Positions 1-12,229 of a stretch of 64,000 nucleotides of DNA are shown piece after piece. A model generated the notes under the pieces. The model saw nothing but the letters and a program-made list of their open reading frames with translations, was not told the DNA's origin and did not search any database. The stretch comes from Ancistrus triradiatus. Lineage: Eukaryota; Chordata; Actinopteri; Siluriformes; Loricariidae. Location: positions 124,001 through 188,000 of the forward strand of contig JAJAGP010000874.1 of NCBI GenBank assembly GCA_025084515.1, in the 5' to 3' direction. The position numbers were made by a program, and so were the translations under genes. Positions within the stretch are counted from its first letter, which is position 1; each line of letters begins with the position of its first letter.

Positions 1-766
1 GCTGCAGTTAGCTGTCGAGGACGTGCGCATGAAGTTCCAGGACCTGCAGCGTATTAAGGAGTCGGGCTGGAGGCTGCCTCCTGAGAAGAAGGTGAGCGCG
101 AACAACATTTCAGAACCAATATATGCCAAGGTCAAGTCGAGAGCTAAACCGGCCATCTCCAGAGGAGTGACTCAAGTGACCCAAACTCATGATGCTGCTC
201 AACAACGGAGTAGTGACGGGAACTGATCTGTACAACTCCCAATACACTACCCAGATGTTCTGTTCCTTTTCAAATATTAAAACCATCACTAAACAAACTG
301 TGCAACTAAGTATTTTCTCGTCTCTTTCTTTCCTAAATCACCTGCATTATCGTCTCCATGCCTGCTCGTACTCATACATGTTTGCATATAATCCGTTTAC
401 ATATCCATCACTCCCCCAATCACCTATTCTGTTGCACCGTCACCGTCATCCTAGGAGGACAAGAAGCTTCCTCCTCCATTACCAAAGAAGCCAGCAGGTG
501 GCGTGACTGGGAGTCTGCGTGCAGAAAGCATCTCCGAGGCAGGACCAGACAACACCAGTGGGATGCTGGTGGTCGCTCGTGGCCGTGGTGTGCCCTTGCC
601 CTTGCGAGAGAAATCTCTGGAGCTGGGCGAGCGTCAGAGGCTGGAGGCGAGGCGGAGGCTCCTCCAGGCGGGTCCTAAGCGAGCTGCTTCTTTCCGCCAG
701 AACTCGGCCACGGAAAGCGCAGACAGCATCGAGATCTACATCCCTGAAGCTCAAACCAGACTATGA
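1..766 (+). CDS. 3' end of a p140Cap/sickle-tail-like scaffold protein (last two coding exons)
   Basis: Two exons are visible: 2-91 (open at the left edge of the window) and 455-766. A 363-bp GT-AG intron separates them (donor GTGAGC at 92, acceptor CCTAG ending at 454). The phase-0 join gives PPEKK then EDKKLPPPLPKK. The first exon reads as an amphipathic, probably coiled-coil segment (VEDVRMKFQDLQRIKESGW). The last exon holds a proline/lysine-rich stretch, a charged arginine- and glutamate-rich helix, and the tail ADSIEIYIPEAQTRL followed by TGA. The terminal QTRL fits a class I PDZ ligand. From memory, this tail and the preceding serine-rich RQNSATES resemble the C-termini of SRCIN1 (p140Cap) and KIAA1217 (SKT), actin and synapse scaffolds that regulate Src. 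I cannot tell which paralogue it is, and most of the gene lies upstream of the window. The coding call is strong; the family name is tentative. Confidence 0.62.
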
Positions 767-1580
767 GCCAGCCAAGGTCGCCAGATTAAAGAACCTAGCA
801 AGTCTCCACTCAGTCAGCCCACATCTCCAAGAGGGATAAGGATTAACAAAGTATAACACGCTTAAAGAGTTTAAATGAGTCAAAACAGAGGAAAGATGGT
901 TCGGGATATGGGCTCACTTGCTGCACTTGTTTGTGTTGAACCTCCAAGATTACTCCTCACTTATCAAAAGGGCTCCCACCAGCACAACCAAGTGGTATGA
1001 GACTAAGGTTTTTCAATCCCAAGGCTTGTATGATAGCTAAAAAAAAAAAACGTAGGACTGTATTAATAAATGCCTCCGCAGTATGATTATACGGGTGCAA
1101 AATCGTCTTGGTGAGAGGATTTTAGGACGTTAGCTATGAATATTTTGCTAAAGTCTTGATATCAAAACTGTGTATTTATGCTGCATTCCATTGTACTCTG
1201 AACTCGAAACCTTTTGGATCGAACCGGGAAAAGAGCAATAGATTAGTCACCAAAGTCAGAATTTCCAAATTGTGGAAACACGGGCAGCATCCACATAGCT
1301 CAGGTTTACTGAGATAAACAAATCTGACTGCACAAATAGAGACACACATTGTGAACTGTAGTACATCTTTTTCGCAGTCAATACCTTTATTTGTTTCTCT
1401 TTGGTAACTATGTTTTAACATTGTAATCAAGATGGCTTTTACTTAGGAGAAACATCTTTAGTCACTGTGGTAGCCTAGCTTATTACAGATATGCGCTGTT
1501 TAACATCCATCTGATCAATGTCCGTTCACTTTAACAGCCTAGGTCTGAAGAATTGTAATAGACAATAAAAATCTGTCATA
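767..1580 (+). other. 3' UTR of the upstream gene, then intergenic DNA
   Basis: No coding potential follows the TGA. Possible poly(A) signals AATAAA lie at 1065-1070 and 1564-1569. The first is the likelier end of the transcript (about 300 nt of 3' UTR). The assignment is by motif only. Confidence 0.4.
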
Positions 1581-2690
1581 CACAATACATTCTGAAAGAC
1601 TTCATACCCTTTCACTTCTCTGCTGAGGCCTTGAGCTAAAATAAAAATTGTAAATAGTTTTCCCCATCAGTCTGCACTCAGTACCCCGTAGTGAGAATGT
1701 GAAAACAGAATTGTAGAAATTTTTACACATGTATTCAAAAGGAAAACCTAAAATTTGCATGGACACAATTATTCAGACCATTTGCTATGACACTTTAAAT
1801 GTAGCTCTGGGGGACTCCCATTTCTTGAGATCATTTTAAGATGTTTCTACACCTTCATTGGAGTCCACCTGTGGTAAATTCAGTTGATTGGACATGATTT
1901 GGAAAGACACACCTGTCTATGTAAGGTCTCACAGCTAACAATGCATAGAGCAAAAACCAAGCCATGTGGAGGAAAGAATTGCGTGTAGAGCTCAGATGCA
2001 CAGATCTGGAGCATATACAAAAAAAGTCTGCTGCACTGAAAGTTCCCAAGAGCATAGTGGCCTCCATAATTCTTAAATGGAAGAAGTTTGGAATGACCAG
2101 GACCCTTCCTAGAGCTGGCCGCTCCACCAATAAGTAGTTTGGGGAGAGGTGCCTTGGTAAGAGAGGTGACCAAGAATCCAATGGTGACTCCAAAGATCCT
2201 ATGATCCTAACTTCCAGAAGATCAACCATCACTGCAGCACTCCACCAATCTGGGCTTTATGAAAGAGTGCCCAGACAGAAGCCTCTCAGTAAAAGATACA
2301 TAAAAGCCTGTCTGGAGTTTTTAGGTGCTTTTCTGCAAACTCCAGGCAGGATATGCATTGTTAGCTGTGAGACTTTATGTAGACAGGTGTTTGTCTTTTC
2401 AAATCATCTGCAATCAGCTGAATTTACCACAGGTGGACTCCAATCAAAGTGTAGAAACAGCTCAAATATGATTAAATGGGAGGTCCCCAGAGCCATATGT
2501 CAAGTGTCATTTCAATTTTAGTTATTCCTTTTTAATACATTTCTAAAATTCTGTTTTCACTTTCGCATTATGGGCTATTGAGTGCAGACTGATGGGGGAA
2601 AGCTTGATTCTTTTTTGGTTTAGCACAAGGCCTCAACATAACAAAATGTGAAAAAGTGAAAGGGTCGGAAGACTTCCTGAATGTATTGTG
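1581..2690 (+). mobile_element. Tc1-like element with long inverted repeats and a collapsed transposase
   Basis: The outer arms 1581-1949 and 2351-2690 are inverted copies of each other, starting CACAATACATTC. Both contain CATCAGTCTGCACTCA and GGAGTCCACCTGTGGTAAA. Only about 400 bp lies between the arms. It keeps a decayed Tc1 helix-turn-helix (SAALKVPKSIVASIILKWKK near 2025-2090) and a piece of the next domain (TITAALHQSGLYERV near 2230). The DDE core is absent, so the copy cannot move by itself. Confidence 0.8.
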
Positions 2691-3318
2691 CATCTTATTT
2701 ACGTCTGAATGACAGAAAACTAGTACGAGCCAACCCTTGTGAAACCTGCTGACAGAAAAGAAAGTTGCAGGCTTGAAAAGCAGAAAACATCTCAGTAACA
2801 TTCCACTCATTTCCGGTGGTTCAAGTTTTATAAAAGATACAAAGATAAGAATTACTGTATTGTACTGTACAGCACTCTACTAAACGTTTTCAAATTGTGT
2901 TTTACTTAGTATTATTGTTCAAATTAAAACACTATGTGCAAAGTATCTAAACTACTATGTGACTATGTCCAGTCAACATCCAGGTTGGTCATCATCCTGC
3001 TTCACAGAAAGTAATGCAGACGTAAAATGGCGCATACCTGTATATAGAGATGCAACAGTTTTAATTTTGTAGTTTTGGATTTAAAAAAAAACATAAACAT
3101 GAAACATTAATGCTGCAGGCAGCCATTTCCCCCCTCAGTAAATGCTCTACGTTGCATTTGGATCAGCATTCAGGACTTTCGAGTACAATGAAAAGCAGCA
3201 TTGGTTTTTAAGCATTGTTACAGTACCTCCTCTCACTGTGAAACTACATCACACTCTGGTGGCCAGGTCTGAGAAATGCATCCCTACAACTCATGCCTGC
3301 ACATATGAATTTAGGCTA
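2691..3318. other. Intergenic, no recognised feature
   Basis: AT-rich sequence with scattered stop codons on both strands. I see no splice-linked exon, RNA gene or named repeat. Confidence 0.5.
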
Positions 3319-4672
3319 CGGTGGTGCTTGAAAACTTGTGAACCCTCTCTCAGCATAAATGACATAAAACATCTGTGAAAAGATTTTCACACAAGTCCTG
3401 GAAGTAGATAAAGAGTAGATAAAAGTAGATTAACCCCATTAAACAAATGAGACATGATATTAGATGCGGTCATTTTGCTATTGAGGAACATGATCCAGTA
3501 CTACATACCTGTGAGTGGCAAAAGTATGTGAACCTTTGCTTTCAGCATCTGGTGTGACCACCTTGTTCGGAACTAAACGTTTCCTTTAGCGCATTCCTCC
3601 AGAAATAGCAGTTTCAACTCTGGAATGTTGGTCGGATTCCTCATGTGAACTTCTTCCGAGACATTTCTATTGGACTAAGGACAGGACTTTGACTTGGCCA
3701 TTCTAACATCAACTCTAGTCTTCTTTAACCATTCAGTTGGAGAATGACTTGTGCCCTTAGGGTTGTTGTCTTGCTGCATGACCCACTTTCTCTTGAGATT
3801 CAGTTCAGAGTCAGATTTGTGATTTTCCATCAGAATCTGCTGATATAAATTCAGAATTCATTGTTCCATCACTCATGGCAAGCCATCCTGGCCAAGAATC
3901 AGCAAAACGGGCCCACTGGCAGGTTTCTCCAAGAAATGGAGTGTTTCTCTTTCTCCAGAAATAACCTCTAGAAATAATGTTCACAGCCAAAACCGTTTAT
4001 TTTGGTCCCATCCATCCGTAAAATGTTTTTCCAGTAGCCTTCTGGATTGTCCATGTGCCACATGATGGGCAGCAATGTTCTTTTTGGAGAACAATGGCTT
4101 TCTCCTTGCAAACCTACCATGCACACCATTGTTGTTCAGCTTTTTCATCAAGGTGAACTCATGAACAATAGCTAGTGTGAGAGACCTTGAGTTGCTAAGA
4201 AGTTACCCTGGGTACTTTACTGACCCGATGGACTATTAAACACCTGACTCTTGCAGTGATATTTGGTCACCCCAATGGTCTTGAATTTCTCCAGTTTGTA
4301 CACAATGTATCTGACTGTGGACTGGTTGATCCAAACTCTTTGAGATAGTTTTGTAACCTTTGTATCTCTTTTTCTGAGGTCCTCAGAAAGTGTACCATGA
4401 TACACTTCCACAAGCGTGTCATGAAGATCAGACTTTAGATAAAACAGGCTACCATTCACAACTGAAAACACCTGACTCTAATTTCGATTTCAAATGAACT
4501 GCAAATCCTAGAGATTCACATACTTTTACCATTCACAGATATGTAACATTGGATCAGTTTCCATGATAAATAAATGACAAACTGTAATATGTATGTCTCA
4601 TTTGTTTAACTGGGTTCTCTTTATCTACTTTAACAAAAAATTCTCAAGGGTTCACACACTTCCAAGCACCAT
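3319..4672 (-). mobile_element. Family A Tc1-like transposon, copy 1 (decayed, both ends present)
   Basis: The left end is CGGTGGTGCTTGAAAA after TA, and the right end is TTCCAAGCACCAT before TA. These are degenerate forms of the family A terminus. The transposase lies on the minus strand and is broken by stops. A helix-turn-helix segment (SEDLRKR to STVRYIVYKLEKFKTI) is readable around 4270-4400. Complements of the AWKMAV-type and DDE regions lie at 3540-4150. About 1354 bp, an old copy. Confidence 0.8.
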
Positions 4673-5690
4673 TACAAGTCTGTTATCGCATAAGCATCAT
4701 CGCTTATTCTCTAACCTCATTGTCTGCTAATACTTAGCTGGTCAACAGGCATGTTTGCAATCAAACAAAATGTCCAATTTCTATTCAAATTATGCAATTA
4801 ATGATGAAACAACAGGTTGTGCAAGTGATACTTGATATGATCTCTAAACAAATTCTTGACTGCATACATGTCTGAAGGAGGTTAGTCCTTCCACCTGTCT
4901 GCCACAAGGGGGCAGGGTGTGGCCGGTTAGGTACATCCAGCTAGCCCTAGCAGTCCAAAGTTACAAAATACATATTGCTATAGATATTTTCCAACTCCAG
5001 TGGCTCAGTGGGCAGAGCCAGCTGCTAGAAACAGTCCTTGAGGGGCTCGGTTCAAATCCTGGGTGTGTCTACAGGGCCTTCCTGGAGCCAGTGAATTTCT
5101 AGCTTAGGTTCCAGATGCACACCTGACCAGGAGAAGTGAGGGTAAAATGTGAATGGTATGCACTTCCTCAAACTAACATGCAAAAATTTCTGATGACTTT
5201 AATGTGATTTTAACAGCAACCATTTGCTACTTCTAGTTTTGGGCTGGCACACGTTTCATGGTATCCACATTTCTAACATGGCGAGTCACGTGACTTTCCA
5301 CTCAGACCAGCGACTCAAATTTCTGTATACTCCCAGGAGACAAAGGCCTTCGTAAACCGGATGTGCCAAGAACCCATACTTCCTCATGGACAAAAGCACC
5401 ATTAAATATATACAGGCTAATGCTAACCTTTTCTGTCCACTGTAAAGCCAGTATTGTGCTGCATTCATGTCATATGGGAGAATTCACTTAGCTTAGCAAA
5501 CAGGCTTTAAAGTGTCCATATATTTCCATTTCATTTACTAGGCTCCATTAGGATAAAGGTGTTTTCATGATATAATTTAGCTCAGCTCTTGCTAATAAGG
5601 TGATATGGGTAGTGCAACGAATCAGAAATTAATTATGAACATTCATGCTGAAAATTTTAAGATTTTATTCAACTTGGCAGCTGTAACCAG
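4673..5690. other. Intergenic with a possible tRNA-derived SINE fragment
   Basis: At about 4990-5110 there is a box-A-like GTGGCTCAGTGGGCAGAG and a box-B-like GGTTCAAATCC, spaced as in a tRNA-derived SINE head. The usual SINE tail is missing. The rest is unremarkable AT-rich DNA. Confidence 0.35.
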
Positions 5691-5866
5691 CGGCGTCATC
5701 AGACCCACTTTACTGGGGCACATGCCCTACTAAAATGAAGGTGGTAATTAGTCAATTTTATCCTGGATTGCTGAGCAGCAGTACAATACACGTCACGCAA
5801 CTTTACCACAGGCACTACATTTCCCATAATGCCCCAGCATCTTTCTTGAGTGGCTAATGCTTTGTC
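5691..5866 (-). repeat. Dispersed repeat L, copy 1
   Basis: Reverse-complement match to 28985-29190. Shared blocks include GGCATTATGGGAA, TGTAGTGCCTGT, GCTCAGCA and GTGGGTCTGATGA. It is a non-coding interspersed repeat of unknown class. Confidence 0.6.
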
Positions 5867-6059
5867 AGAACTTGTTCGTCATGGAGTAATGGACATCTGC
5901 AAATATTTCAAAGAAAGTCAGCCACTCTGCAGACACCATTGACAAAAAAAAGAACTCACCAAGTAGAAGTTGTTGGAATCGAATGAAACTTGTGCGAAGG
6001 TAATGATGAGATATGTAAGCAATTACAATATTAGAGCAAAACAATACGTTCATTGGGGG

Positions 6060-7420
6060 AAACCGTAATTGAATGGGGGCTCTAGTACTCTGTTAGGCCG
6101 CCTCTATTCTGGATACAAAATTACAGTATATACGGTTGGGCATTGGAGGCAATCAGGTTCTGTATGGGCTCCTGCAGCACATTAGCCCACAGATGTTGCA
6201 GCTGGGCATCCCAGCTAGTCCCATAAATGCTCCATTTTTGATAAATCTGGCAACCAAGCAGGCCAAGGAATTGTTGGAATCTGGCAGACACATTCCTGGA
6301 AAACCTTCGCTGTGCTTGAATGAGCATTAACCTTCTGAAAAATGGCAGTTGGAAGCCCTGCCATGAGAGGCAACATGTAGCCACAGGATGTCCTGCAAAT
6401 ATTACTGATCTGTTAGTGCCCCTTGTATCACTACAAGGGGTGATGCCGTTGTATATGATGGCTCCCAGGATCATCACACCAGCAGCTGTGGAAGTGTGTT
6501 GCTCCACAGCAAAGGCAGGATTGAAGCGCTCACAACAAGGTCTCCATACTTGAAGGCGACCGTCATCAGATCCCGAACAGAACCTGGATTCGTTGCCAAA
6601 AATGATACGGTTTTAGTCCGTAGTAGTCCAGGCTTCTCACTCATGACAATATCGAACGAGGTGACAGTGCCGTAATGACAACCTGGTTCAGGCAGAGACA
6701 GGAGTGTGCAGTGAAGGTGCCACCTGTGTCTGGATGGTGGTCAACAAAACTGTGGGAGCTGCTTGTGCTCGTCGGTGCATCAAACTTCTACTAGTGATCT
6801 ATCTGGGAAATCCGGAGCCTGTTCGCAGTGTGTGGTTGCATTCACGGATCCACTGCTCCCAAAACCTCCTAACAGCTAGGTCAGAATGGCCAAAATAGCG
6901 TTCAGTTTGTTGAAATGACCATCCTGCTTCTAACAGGTCGATGATGCGCTCCCCCTCAAAGTCTGTGCAAAGTCTAGGCAAAATGTCTTCGAGTGCATTG
7001 TGGGACTGTGGTAGCCTCGCGGGTAAGGTACTGGACTATGGGGACCAGAAGGTCCAGGGTTCAAATCCCACCTCTGCCAAGCTGCCACTGTTGGGTCCTT
7101 GAGCCCACAATTACTTGGATTGTAAGACTGTACCACTTGTAAGTCACTCTGGATAAGGGCGTCTGCTAAATGCTGTAAATGTAGAGACATCTAGCAGTCA
7201 GCAATCTCTCACCAAGTGGTACGCTACCCAAAAGTAGCCTCTGAGAGCCTTTTTATAGGGCAGCAGGGGAAGCAGGTTTACGCCGTCTTGTGACAAGACC
7301 CAGCGTATAATCAGAAAACACCTGTAATCATTTATACATCTGCCTGAGACATAACTGAATGCAGAGTCTTGCAGCAATCCGACATTTCTATCACTATCAA
7401 TCACTTATCTAAATCTCTAT
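6060..7420 (-). mobile_element. Tc1/mariner-type transposon H with broken transposase
   Basis: On the minus strand, 6981-6799 encodes a helix-turn-helix (FEGERIIDLLEAGWSFQQTE, then SDLAVRRFWEQWIREC) typical of a Tc1/mariner N-terminus. 6507-6121 encodes the C-terminal catalytic part (VMILGAIIYNG; then LQHLWANVLQEPIQNLI near the end), with frameshifts between. The element's upstream flank continues at 7195-7420, beyond an inserted SINE. Exact ends were not identified. Confidence 0.72.
7004..7194 (+). repeat. tRNA-derived SINE inside element H
   Basis: Box-A-like GTGGTAGCCTCGCGGGTAAG and box-B-like GGTTCAAATCCC are followed by the conserved body CCAAGCTGCCACTGTTGGG. The fish SINE tail GGATAAGGGCGTCTGCTAAA then TGCTGTAAATGTA ends it. 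The tail is of LINE-derived type. It splits element H, so it is the younger insertion. Confidence 0.8.
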
Positions 7421-8940
7421 CACTAGAATCTATGTAGTGTTTAAAAGGCTTATTTTCTATACACGGCTGTGCCCCTGTGCCTGATTGGCAGGCAGAGGAT
7501 TACAGCTGTGCCCCAGTACGAGTAGTCTAGAAATGCCTCCGGCTGTAACTAGCCTCTGTTTCAAGTTTGGAGGTGGAAAATCAGAAATCCCTCAGAACTC
7601 TGACAAAACATTTCCACTCAGAGATCAATACGAGCACTTCTCCAATACCACATGAATGCAGCATCAACCCGAGACTGACAATTACAGAACTAACACAACT
7701 TCTGGATTTTAGTTCCTTCAGTTTACCCTACACCACATCTAAAAGAAACAGCTAATACCTCTAGGCCTTTGAATTGTTGTGAACAAAGATACGTAAAGCC
7801 TAAGCGCTGCCCTTTTCTAACTCCAGCGCCAAACCACGAGCCACTTCCTACAGTTCACAATGTCGCATTTTAAAACAGAGCTAGAGCGAGCTATTTTATT
7901 TCAATTACAGATGGATACGAGAAGCATTTTATAGGAAGATGTATATTTTATAACTGATTTTTAGATTTGAATAAAGAAAACTCCCTATTAGAAGTAACGT
8001 GGTAATCAGTGTACTATAGGTCAATACAAGGGAATACTAGCAAATGGGGGATCTCTTACATCTTTGAAATCTTGACCCTGCTTATTCATGGTTAAAACAC
8101 GTTTTAAGGAGCCTGTCGCTTGCAGTGCCAATACTCTCGTTTCACCTCCTTATAACTGACTAACATTGTGATTTTTTTTTTTAATTATTAAAGAAGAGCC
8201 AGGAGCAACTTCTAAACATCTATATCAAGTACTTGTGCCTAATTAGCACTAGCTGTGGCTTTTTCAACTTTGACTACATTTTACTCAACTGTATGTTATT
8301 CATACAGAACATGTATCAATCCAGTTTGTACCACTTTGCTAGGTCTCTCCAGCCAGTGAGTCCCTTAACCTATGTAACATGCATGCAATTAAACACATCA
8401 GTGTATAACGTTTCTATTATATTTCTGTGACTCTGTTACACATTTATGTTTCGTTTTTATTATATTATTATTGTTATTATTCTCCCACTCAGAGTTTGAG
8501 CCCACGAATGCCAGTTCCTTCACTTCTATATATCCGGTGTCTCCTTGCATTTACAAACTGCAAAGAAAACGAGGGAACGTCAGAAATTTCGATCGACCCT
8601 GGCCCTGCAGACCAGACAAAAGAAAAGCACAAAAGACAATTCCCTTTTCTATTGTGAAGAACCTCCGTCCGTTTCGCATACTGGACTCCGTTTCTAGTTC
8701 TCTACTGAAAAGACTTTTACCGGGGTTACAGTTTTATCATATGCTGAAAGTTATTGGACGTTTTTCCCCCTCTTTCCTCATGCAAAATATCAGATGTTCG
8801 CTTTTTGAATCCATTTACTCTTCTGATGAACTTTTTGTTCCTCGTGAACAAAACACAAACCAAGAGAATCAGGTTACCAATCTCTGCTTCACCTTCCATC
8901 TCTGAGACCGGAGCCAGCACTGGTCTGTGATGTGGATCTG
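7421..8940. other. Intergenic, one unexplained 144-codon ORF
   Basis: No recognised repeat. The plus-strand frame 8471-8905 is open for 144 codons. Its predicted protein is basic and serine-rich, without a motif I know. No clear splice sites or conserved context support it, and it is probably chance. A poly-T tract (ATTTTTTTTTT type) lies near 8170. Confidence 0.4.
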
Positions 8941-10525
8941 TTTTCACATACAGTGCATGGCCAAAATTATGTAGACACCCCTTCTAAGTCATTGATTTGG
9001 GTACATCAGACACAGCCATGCTAACAGGTGCAGAAAACTAAGTGTACCATGGATCAACACTGGTTGTAGTCGATGCCATATTTTCAACAAATCTACCCTG
9101 TAAGGTGGAAACATCTAGGAGCAATAACAGCTTGGTCAAAGAGGTACATAATCTCATGGAAGCAATGAGCGATCATTTTTAGTATGTAAAAGTTTGTCCT
9201 CACACTCTAAAATGCTCTATATCGCCTCTTGAAGAAGACAACGGCTTTCAAGCCCAACAAAGAAATTTGCTCACAGCACCCCATGCCTTGCGTTAACACA
9301 CAGCAGTGACTCTGTACCATCTATTTTAGCATCCTAGAGCTTTCTAGTGCAACAGGTTTCGTACTCGCCATTATTAGAACTAGCTTGTGCGGGTGATTAT
9401 ATTCCGGTAGCACAAAGGAGCTTTCGTAGCAGCGCGTGTTCGAGGCACTGTGTCAAACCTTCTAATAAATCAGTGCAGTATATAATCACTGGATATCACA
9501 TGGGTCGTAGACTTCTCAGCAATTACTGTGTAATTACATATACTACCACGTCACTCTGTTTTACTATTATGTAAATATATCTGTTGCATTTAAAGTCATT
9601 GTTGGTTATACTATATGGATTATCATCATTACGATTATTAGAACTTGTTCTTTGAATATGGGGGGGATCTGTATTCGAAAGAGTGTGTTTATAATGTATA
9701 GAGAGATATTTAGATGACTTTTTTTTTATTGCTGCTGAAGTAGATCGTGGACTGGAAGAAAATACACGTTTTAAAAGAAATCGTTCTGAATTATATTCTG
9801 CTAGCCCAGGGCTGTTGCATGCAAGATTATGGATGGGGATCGTAAAAGGCGCATCAGTTTACTCTCGAGCAAAGGCCGTGACTTGGATACTTTTTGACTC
9901 TGCAGGATATTATGGGCATTCAGTAATGTAGCAAAATGATTCTACACTTTCCACCTTCACACACTCCCTCAGAGCAACTTAGCAGACCGTACTGTTCCAC
10001 CATTTTGTTCACCTAAACATGATTAAAAGTGTAAGACGGCGCCGATCCATGAAATGTGTTCTCAATTTTGTAGTCTTCACTTCGTACCACATTGAACAGC
10101 AAACAGCAATAGTGTACAATTTCAACCTGCGGTTTGTTATACGAAAGAGTAGCAGCTAACCACAAAGCCGGTGATGGCTGAATGCTACATGATCATGTGA
10201 TTTCATTTCAGTTAGATGCTGTTCTCTTGCCATAAACCTGTATGGCTGTGTGTGGTAGCTGTAAAGGAAGACAGAAGGTTCACTGTGACATGGTTAACCT
10301 AATACAGAATGTAACTTAACAGCTGTAAACAATGTTTTTGATTTGTTTTTGTTTTTTAACTATGATAAAGCTATTTTAGCAAGCACAATTGTTGTCAGAT
10401 TGGTTTTCTGTGTGTCCGTCTGTTACTTCGTAGCTATTAAATGTGCGCCAAGTAGCGTTGCAGTCAAGACTGCTAGAGCCGGAAGTGGCCAGATTAAGAT
10501 TATCATCAAGCTTTGAAACAAAGTA
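8941..10525. other. Intergenic with a possible DNA-transposon end near 8950
   Basis: TACAGTGCATGGCCAAAATT at 8950 looks like the end of a Tc1-type terminal repeat, but I found no matching partner. The remaining 1.3 kb shows no gene and no named repeat. Confidence 0.3.
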
Positions 10526-11096
10526 CCGTATTTTTCGGACCATAAGGCGCACTTAAATCCTTTAACTTTCTCAAAAATCGACAGTGCACCTTAAAATGCG
10601 GTGCGTCGAATGAATGAATTAATTCTGGTTGTGCTTTCTGACCTAGAACCGATTGTAGATGGTACACGGCGCTCATAAATCTGTCAAAATGTTTTAGCAC
10701 GGTTTTGGTAAGTTACGAAGCTTATGGCAACCGTAGTCAGGAAACATCGCTGAGTAATACGGTATGTGCTTCAGCATTAGGGTACGTGCATTCATTCATT
10801 CATTTTCGAAGCGGATTTCAAACTCAGCTCTATCGGTCACGCAGTACAACATGGACATAGAGCAGCTGTGAGAGAATTCAACATTAACGAATCAATGGTA
10901 CGAAAGTGGAGGAAGCAAGAAGATGTCCTGCGCCAGGTAAAGACCAAACTGAGCTTCCGACGGAACTTACGAGTTTTGTTTCATTTCATGCGCCTTATAA
11001 CCCGGTGAGCTTTATGTATGAAAATAGATCCGTTAGCAGCCGATCGCTGATATGGCACCTTATAACCCGGTGCGCTTTATGGTCCGAAAAATACGG
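10526..11096 (+). mobile_element. Family B pogo-related MITE, copy 1 (571 bp)
   Basis: Flanked by TA on both sides. The left end is CCGTATTTTTCGGACCATAA; the right end is its inverse, TTATGGTCCGAAAAATACGG. About 93% identical by eye to 60730-61300 and the same length, in the opposite orientation. Positions 10814-10960 encode a helix-turn-helix remnant (AVQHGHRAAVREFNINESMV followed by RKWRKQ) like that of pogo/Tigger transposases. No catalytic domain remains. Confidence 0.8.
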
Positions 11097-11098
11097 TA

Positions 11099-11692
11099 TG
11101 ATGCATCCATACTTTCCTGTTGTTTACACCAAAGTCTGACTCTACAGACCAGCCAACATTTCTCTCCATCTTCTACTGTCCAAGTTTGGTGAGTCCATGT
11201 GAATTGCAGTCTCAGTTGCAGTTGACAGAAGTGGAACCTGCTGTGGTCTTCTGCTGCTGTTGCCAATCTGCTTCAAGGTTTGAGCCGTTGAGCATTCAGA
11301 GATGCTCATCTGCATACCTGGTTGCAACGAGTGATTATTCGAGTTGCAGTCGCCTTTCTATCAGCTCTAACCACTCTGGCCATTCGCCATTTTCATCCAG
11401 AGAACTGCCGCTCGCTGGATGTTTTCCTTTTCGGACCATTCTCTGTAATCCCTAGAGATGACTGTGCGTGAAAATCCCAGAAAATCAGCCGTTCCTGATA
11501 TACTCAGACCAGCCAGTATAGCACCAACTATCGTGCCATTTAAATCACTATTTATCTCCATTCTGATGCTTGGATTGAACTTCTGCAGGCGGTCTTGACC
11601 ATGTCTACATGCCTCTTGGTGTTGAGTTTGGCCGGCTGATTAGATATTTGCGTTACGAAGCAGTTAAGCTGGTGTACCTAATGAAGTCGGAA
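11099..11692 (-). mobile_element. Family I Tc1-like transposon fragment, copy 1
   Basis: Minus-strand pieces of the N-terminal half of a Tc1-like transposase: GTIVGAILAGLSISGTADFL with SRTVISRDYREWSEKE near 11540-11420, then ISECSTAQTL and SSRRPQQVPLLSTA near 11300-11230. The 5' end carries GGTGTACCTAATGAAGTC at about 11670. The catalytic half is missing. The fragment stops where the family B element begins. Confidence 0.7.
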
Positions 11693-12229
11693 CGATATTA
11701 AGACAGCAAGTGACCTTGTCAGATGAGAGAGAAACAGACAGATTTGAAGTTCTGACAAGGGTGAAGTCATGGCCAGTTGACTGGGTTGGAGCATCTCCAA
11801 AGCAAGGCTTGTCTTTCTCGAAATATCAACCAGCGAGAGGATGTTGAACGCTCAAGTCAAACTGATGCATGAGGGTAACCAAGGCTATCCTGTGTGCTTC
11901 AAACCTGCTAATTGAAAGATCTTCAAAGCTGTTGCCCATTGACCCTGGAACAAGGCATAACACATAACTGCTCAGCTGAATAAGGATATCTGCTGCAAAT
12001 GTATCACAAGAAGGCAGTTATCCGTTTAGAACAATCCTGAGTTTCATTAACATCATTCACTTCGTAGCCATCTCTGAAATTCCTCTGGCAGTCATTTCCA
12101 GGCCGGGACACTTAAGGTTCATGGATATTACCAACCGCAGTACAAACATTTGACCATCCTAACTTAAAACTGCTCACTGGCTGCTGAGGTGACTCCCCCA
12201 TGTGCTATTCGTAAAATAATTATATCCAA
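11693..12229. other. Intergenic, no recognised feature
   Basis: No ORF, RNA gene or repeat identified. It may include eroded parts of the flanking family I copies. Confidence 0.4.

Noticed and set aside
479..754. Minus-strand ORF opposite the last exon of the upstream gene
   Set aside because: It is the antisense shadow of a well-supported plus-strand exon.
7004..7194. Functional tRNA gene
   Set aside because: Box A and box B are present, but the cloverleaf is not complete and the sequence continues into a SINE body and tail found in several copies.
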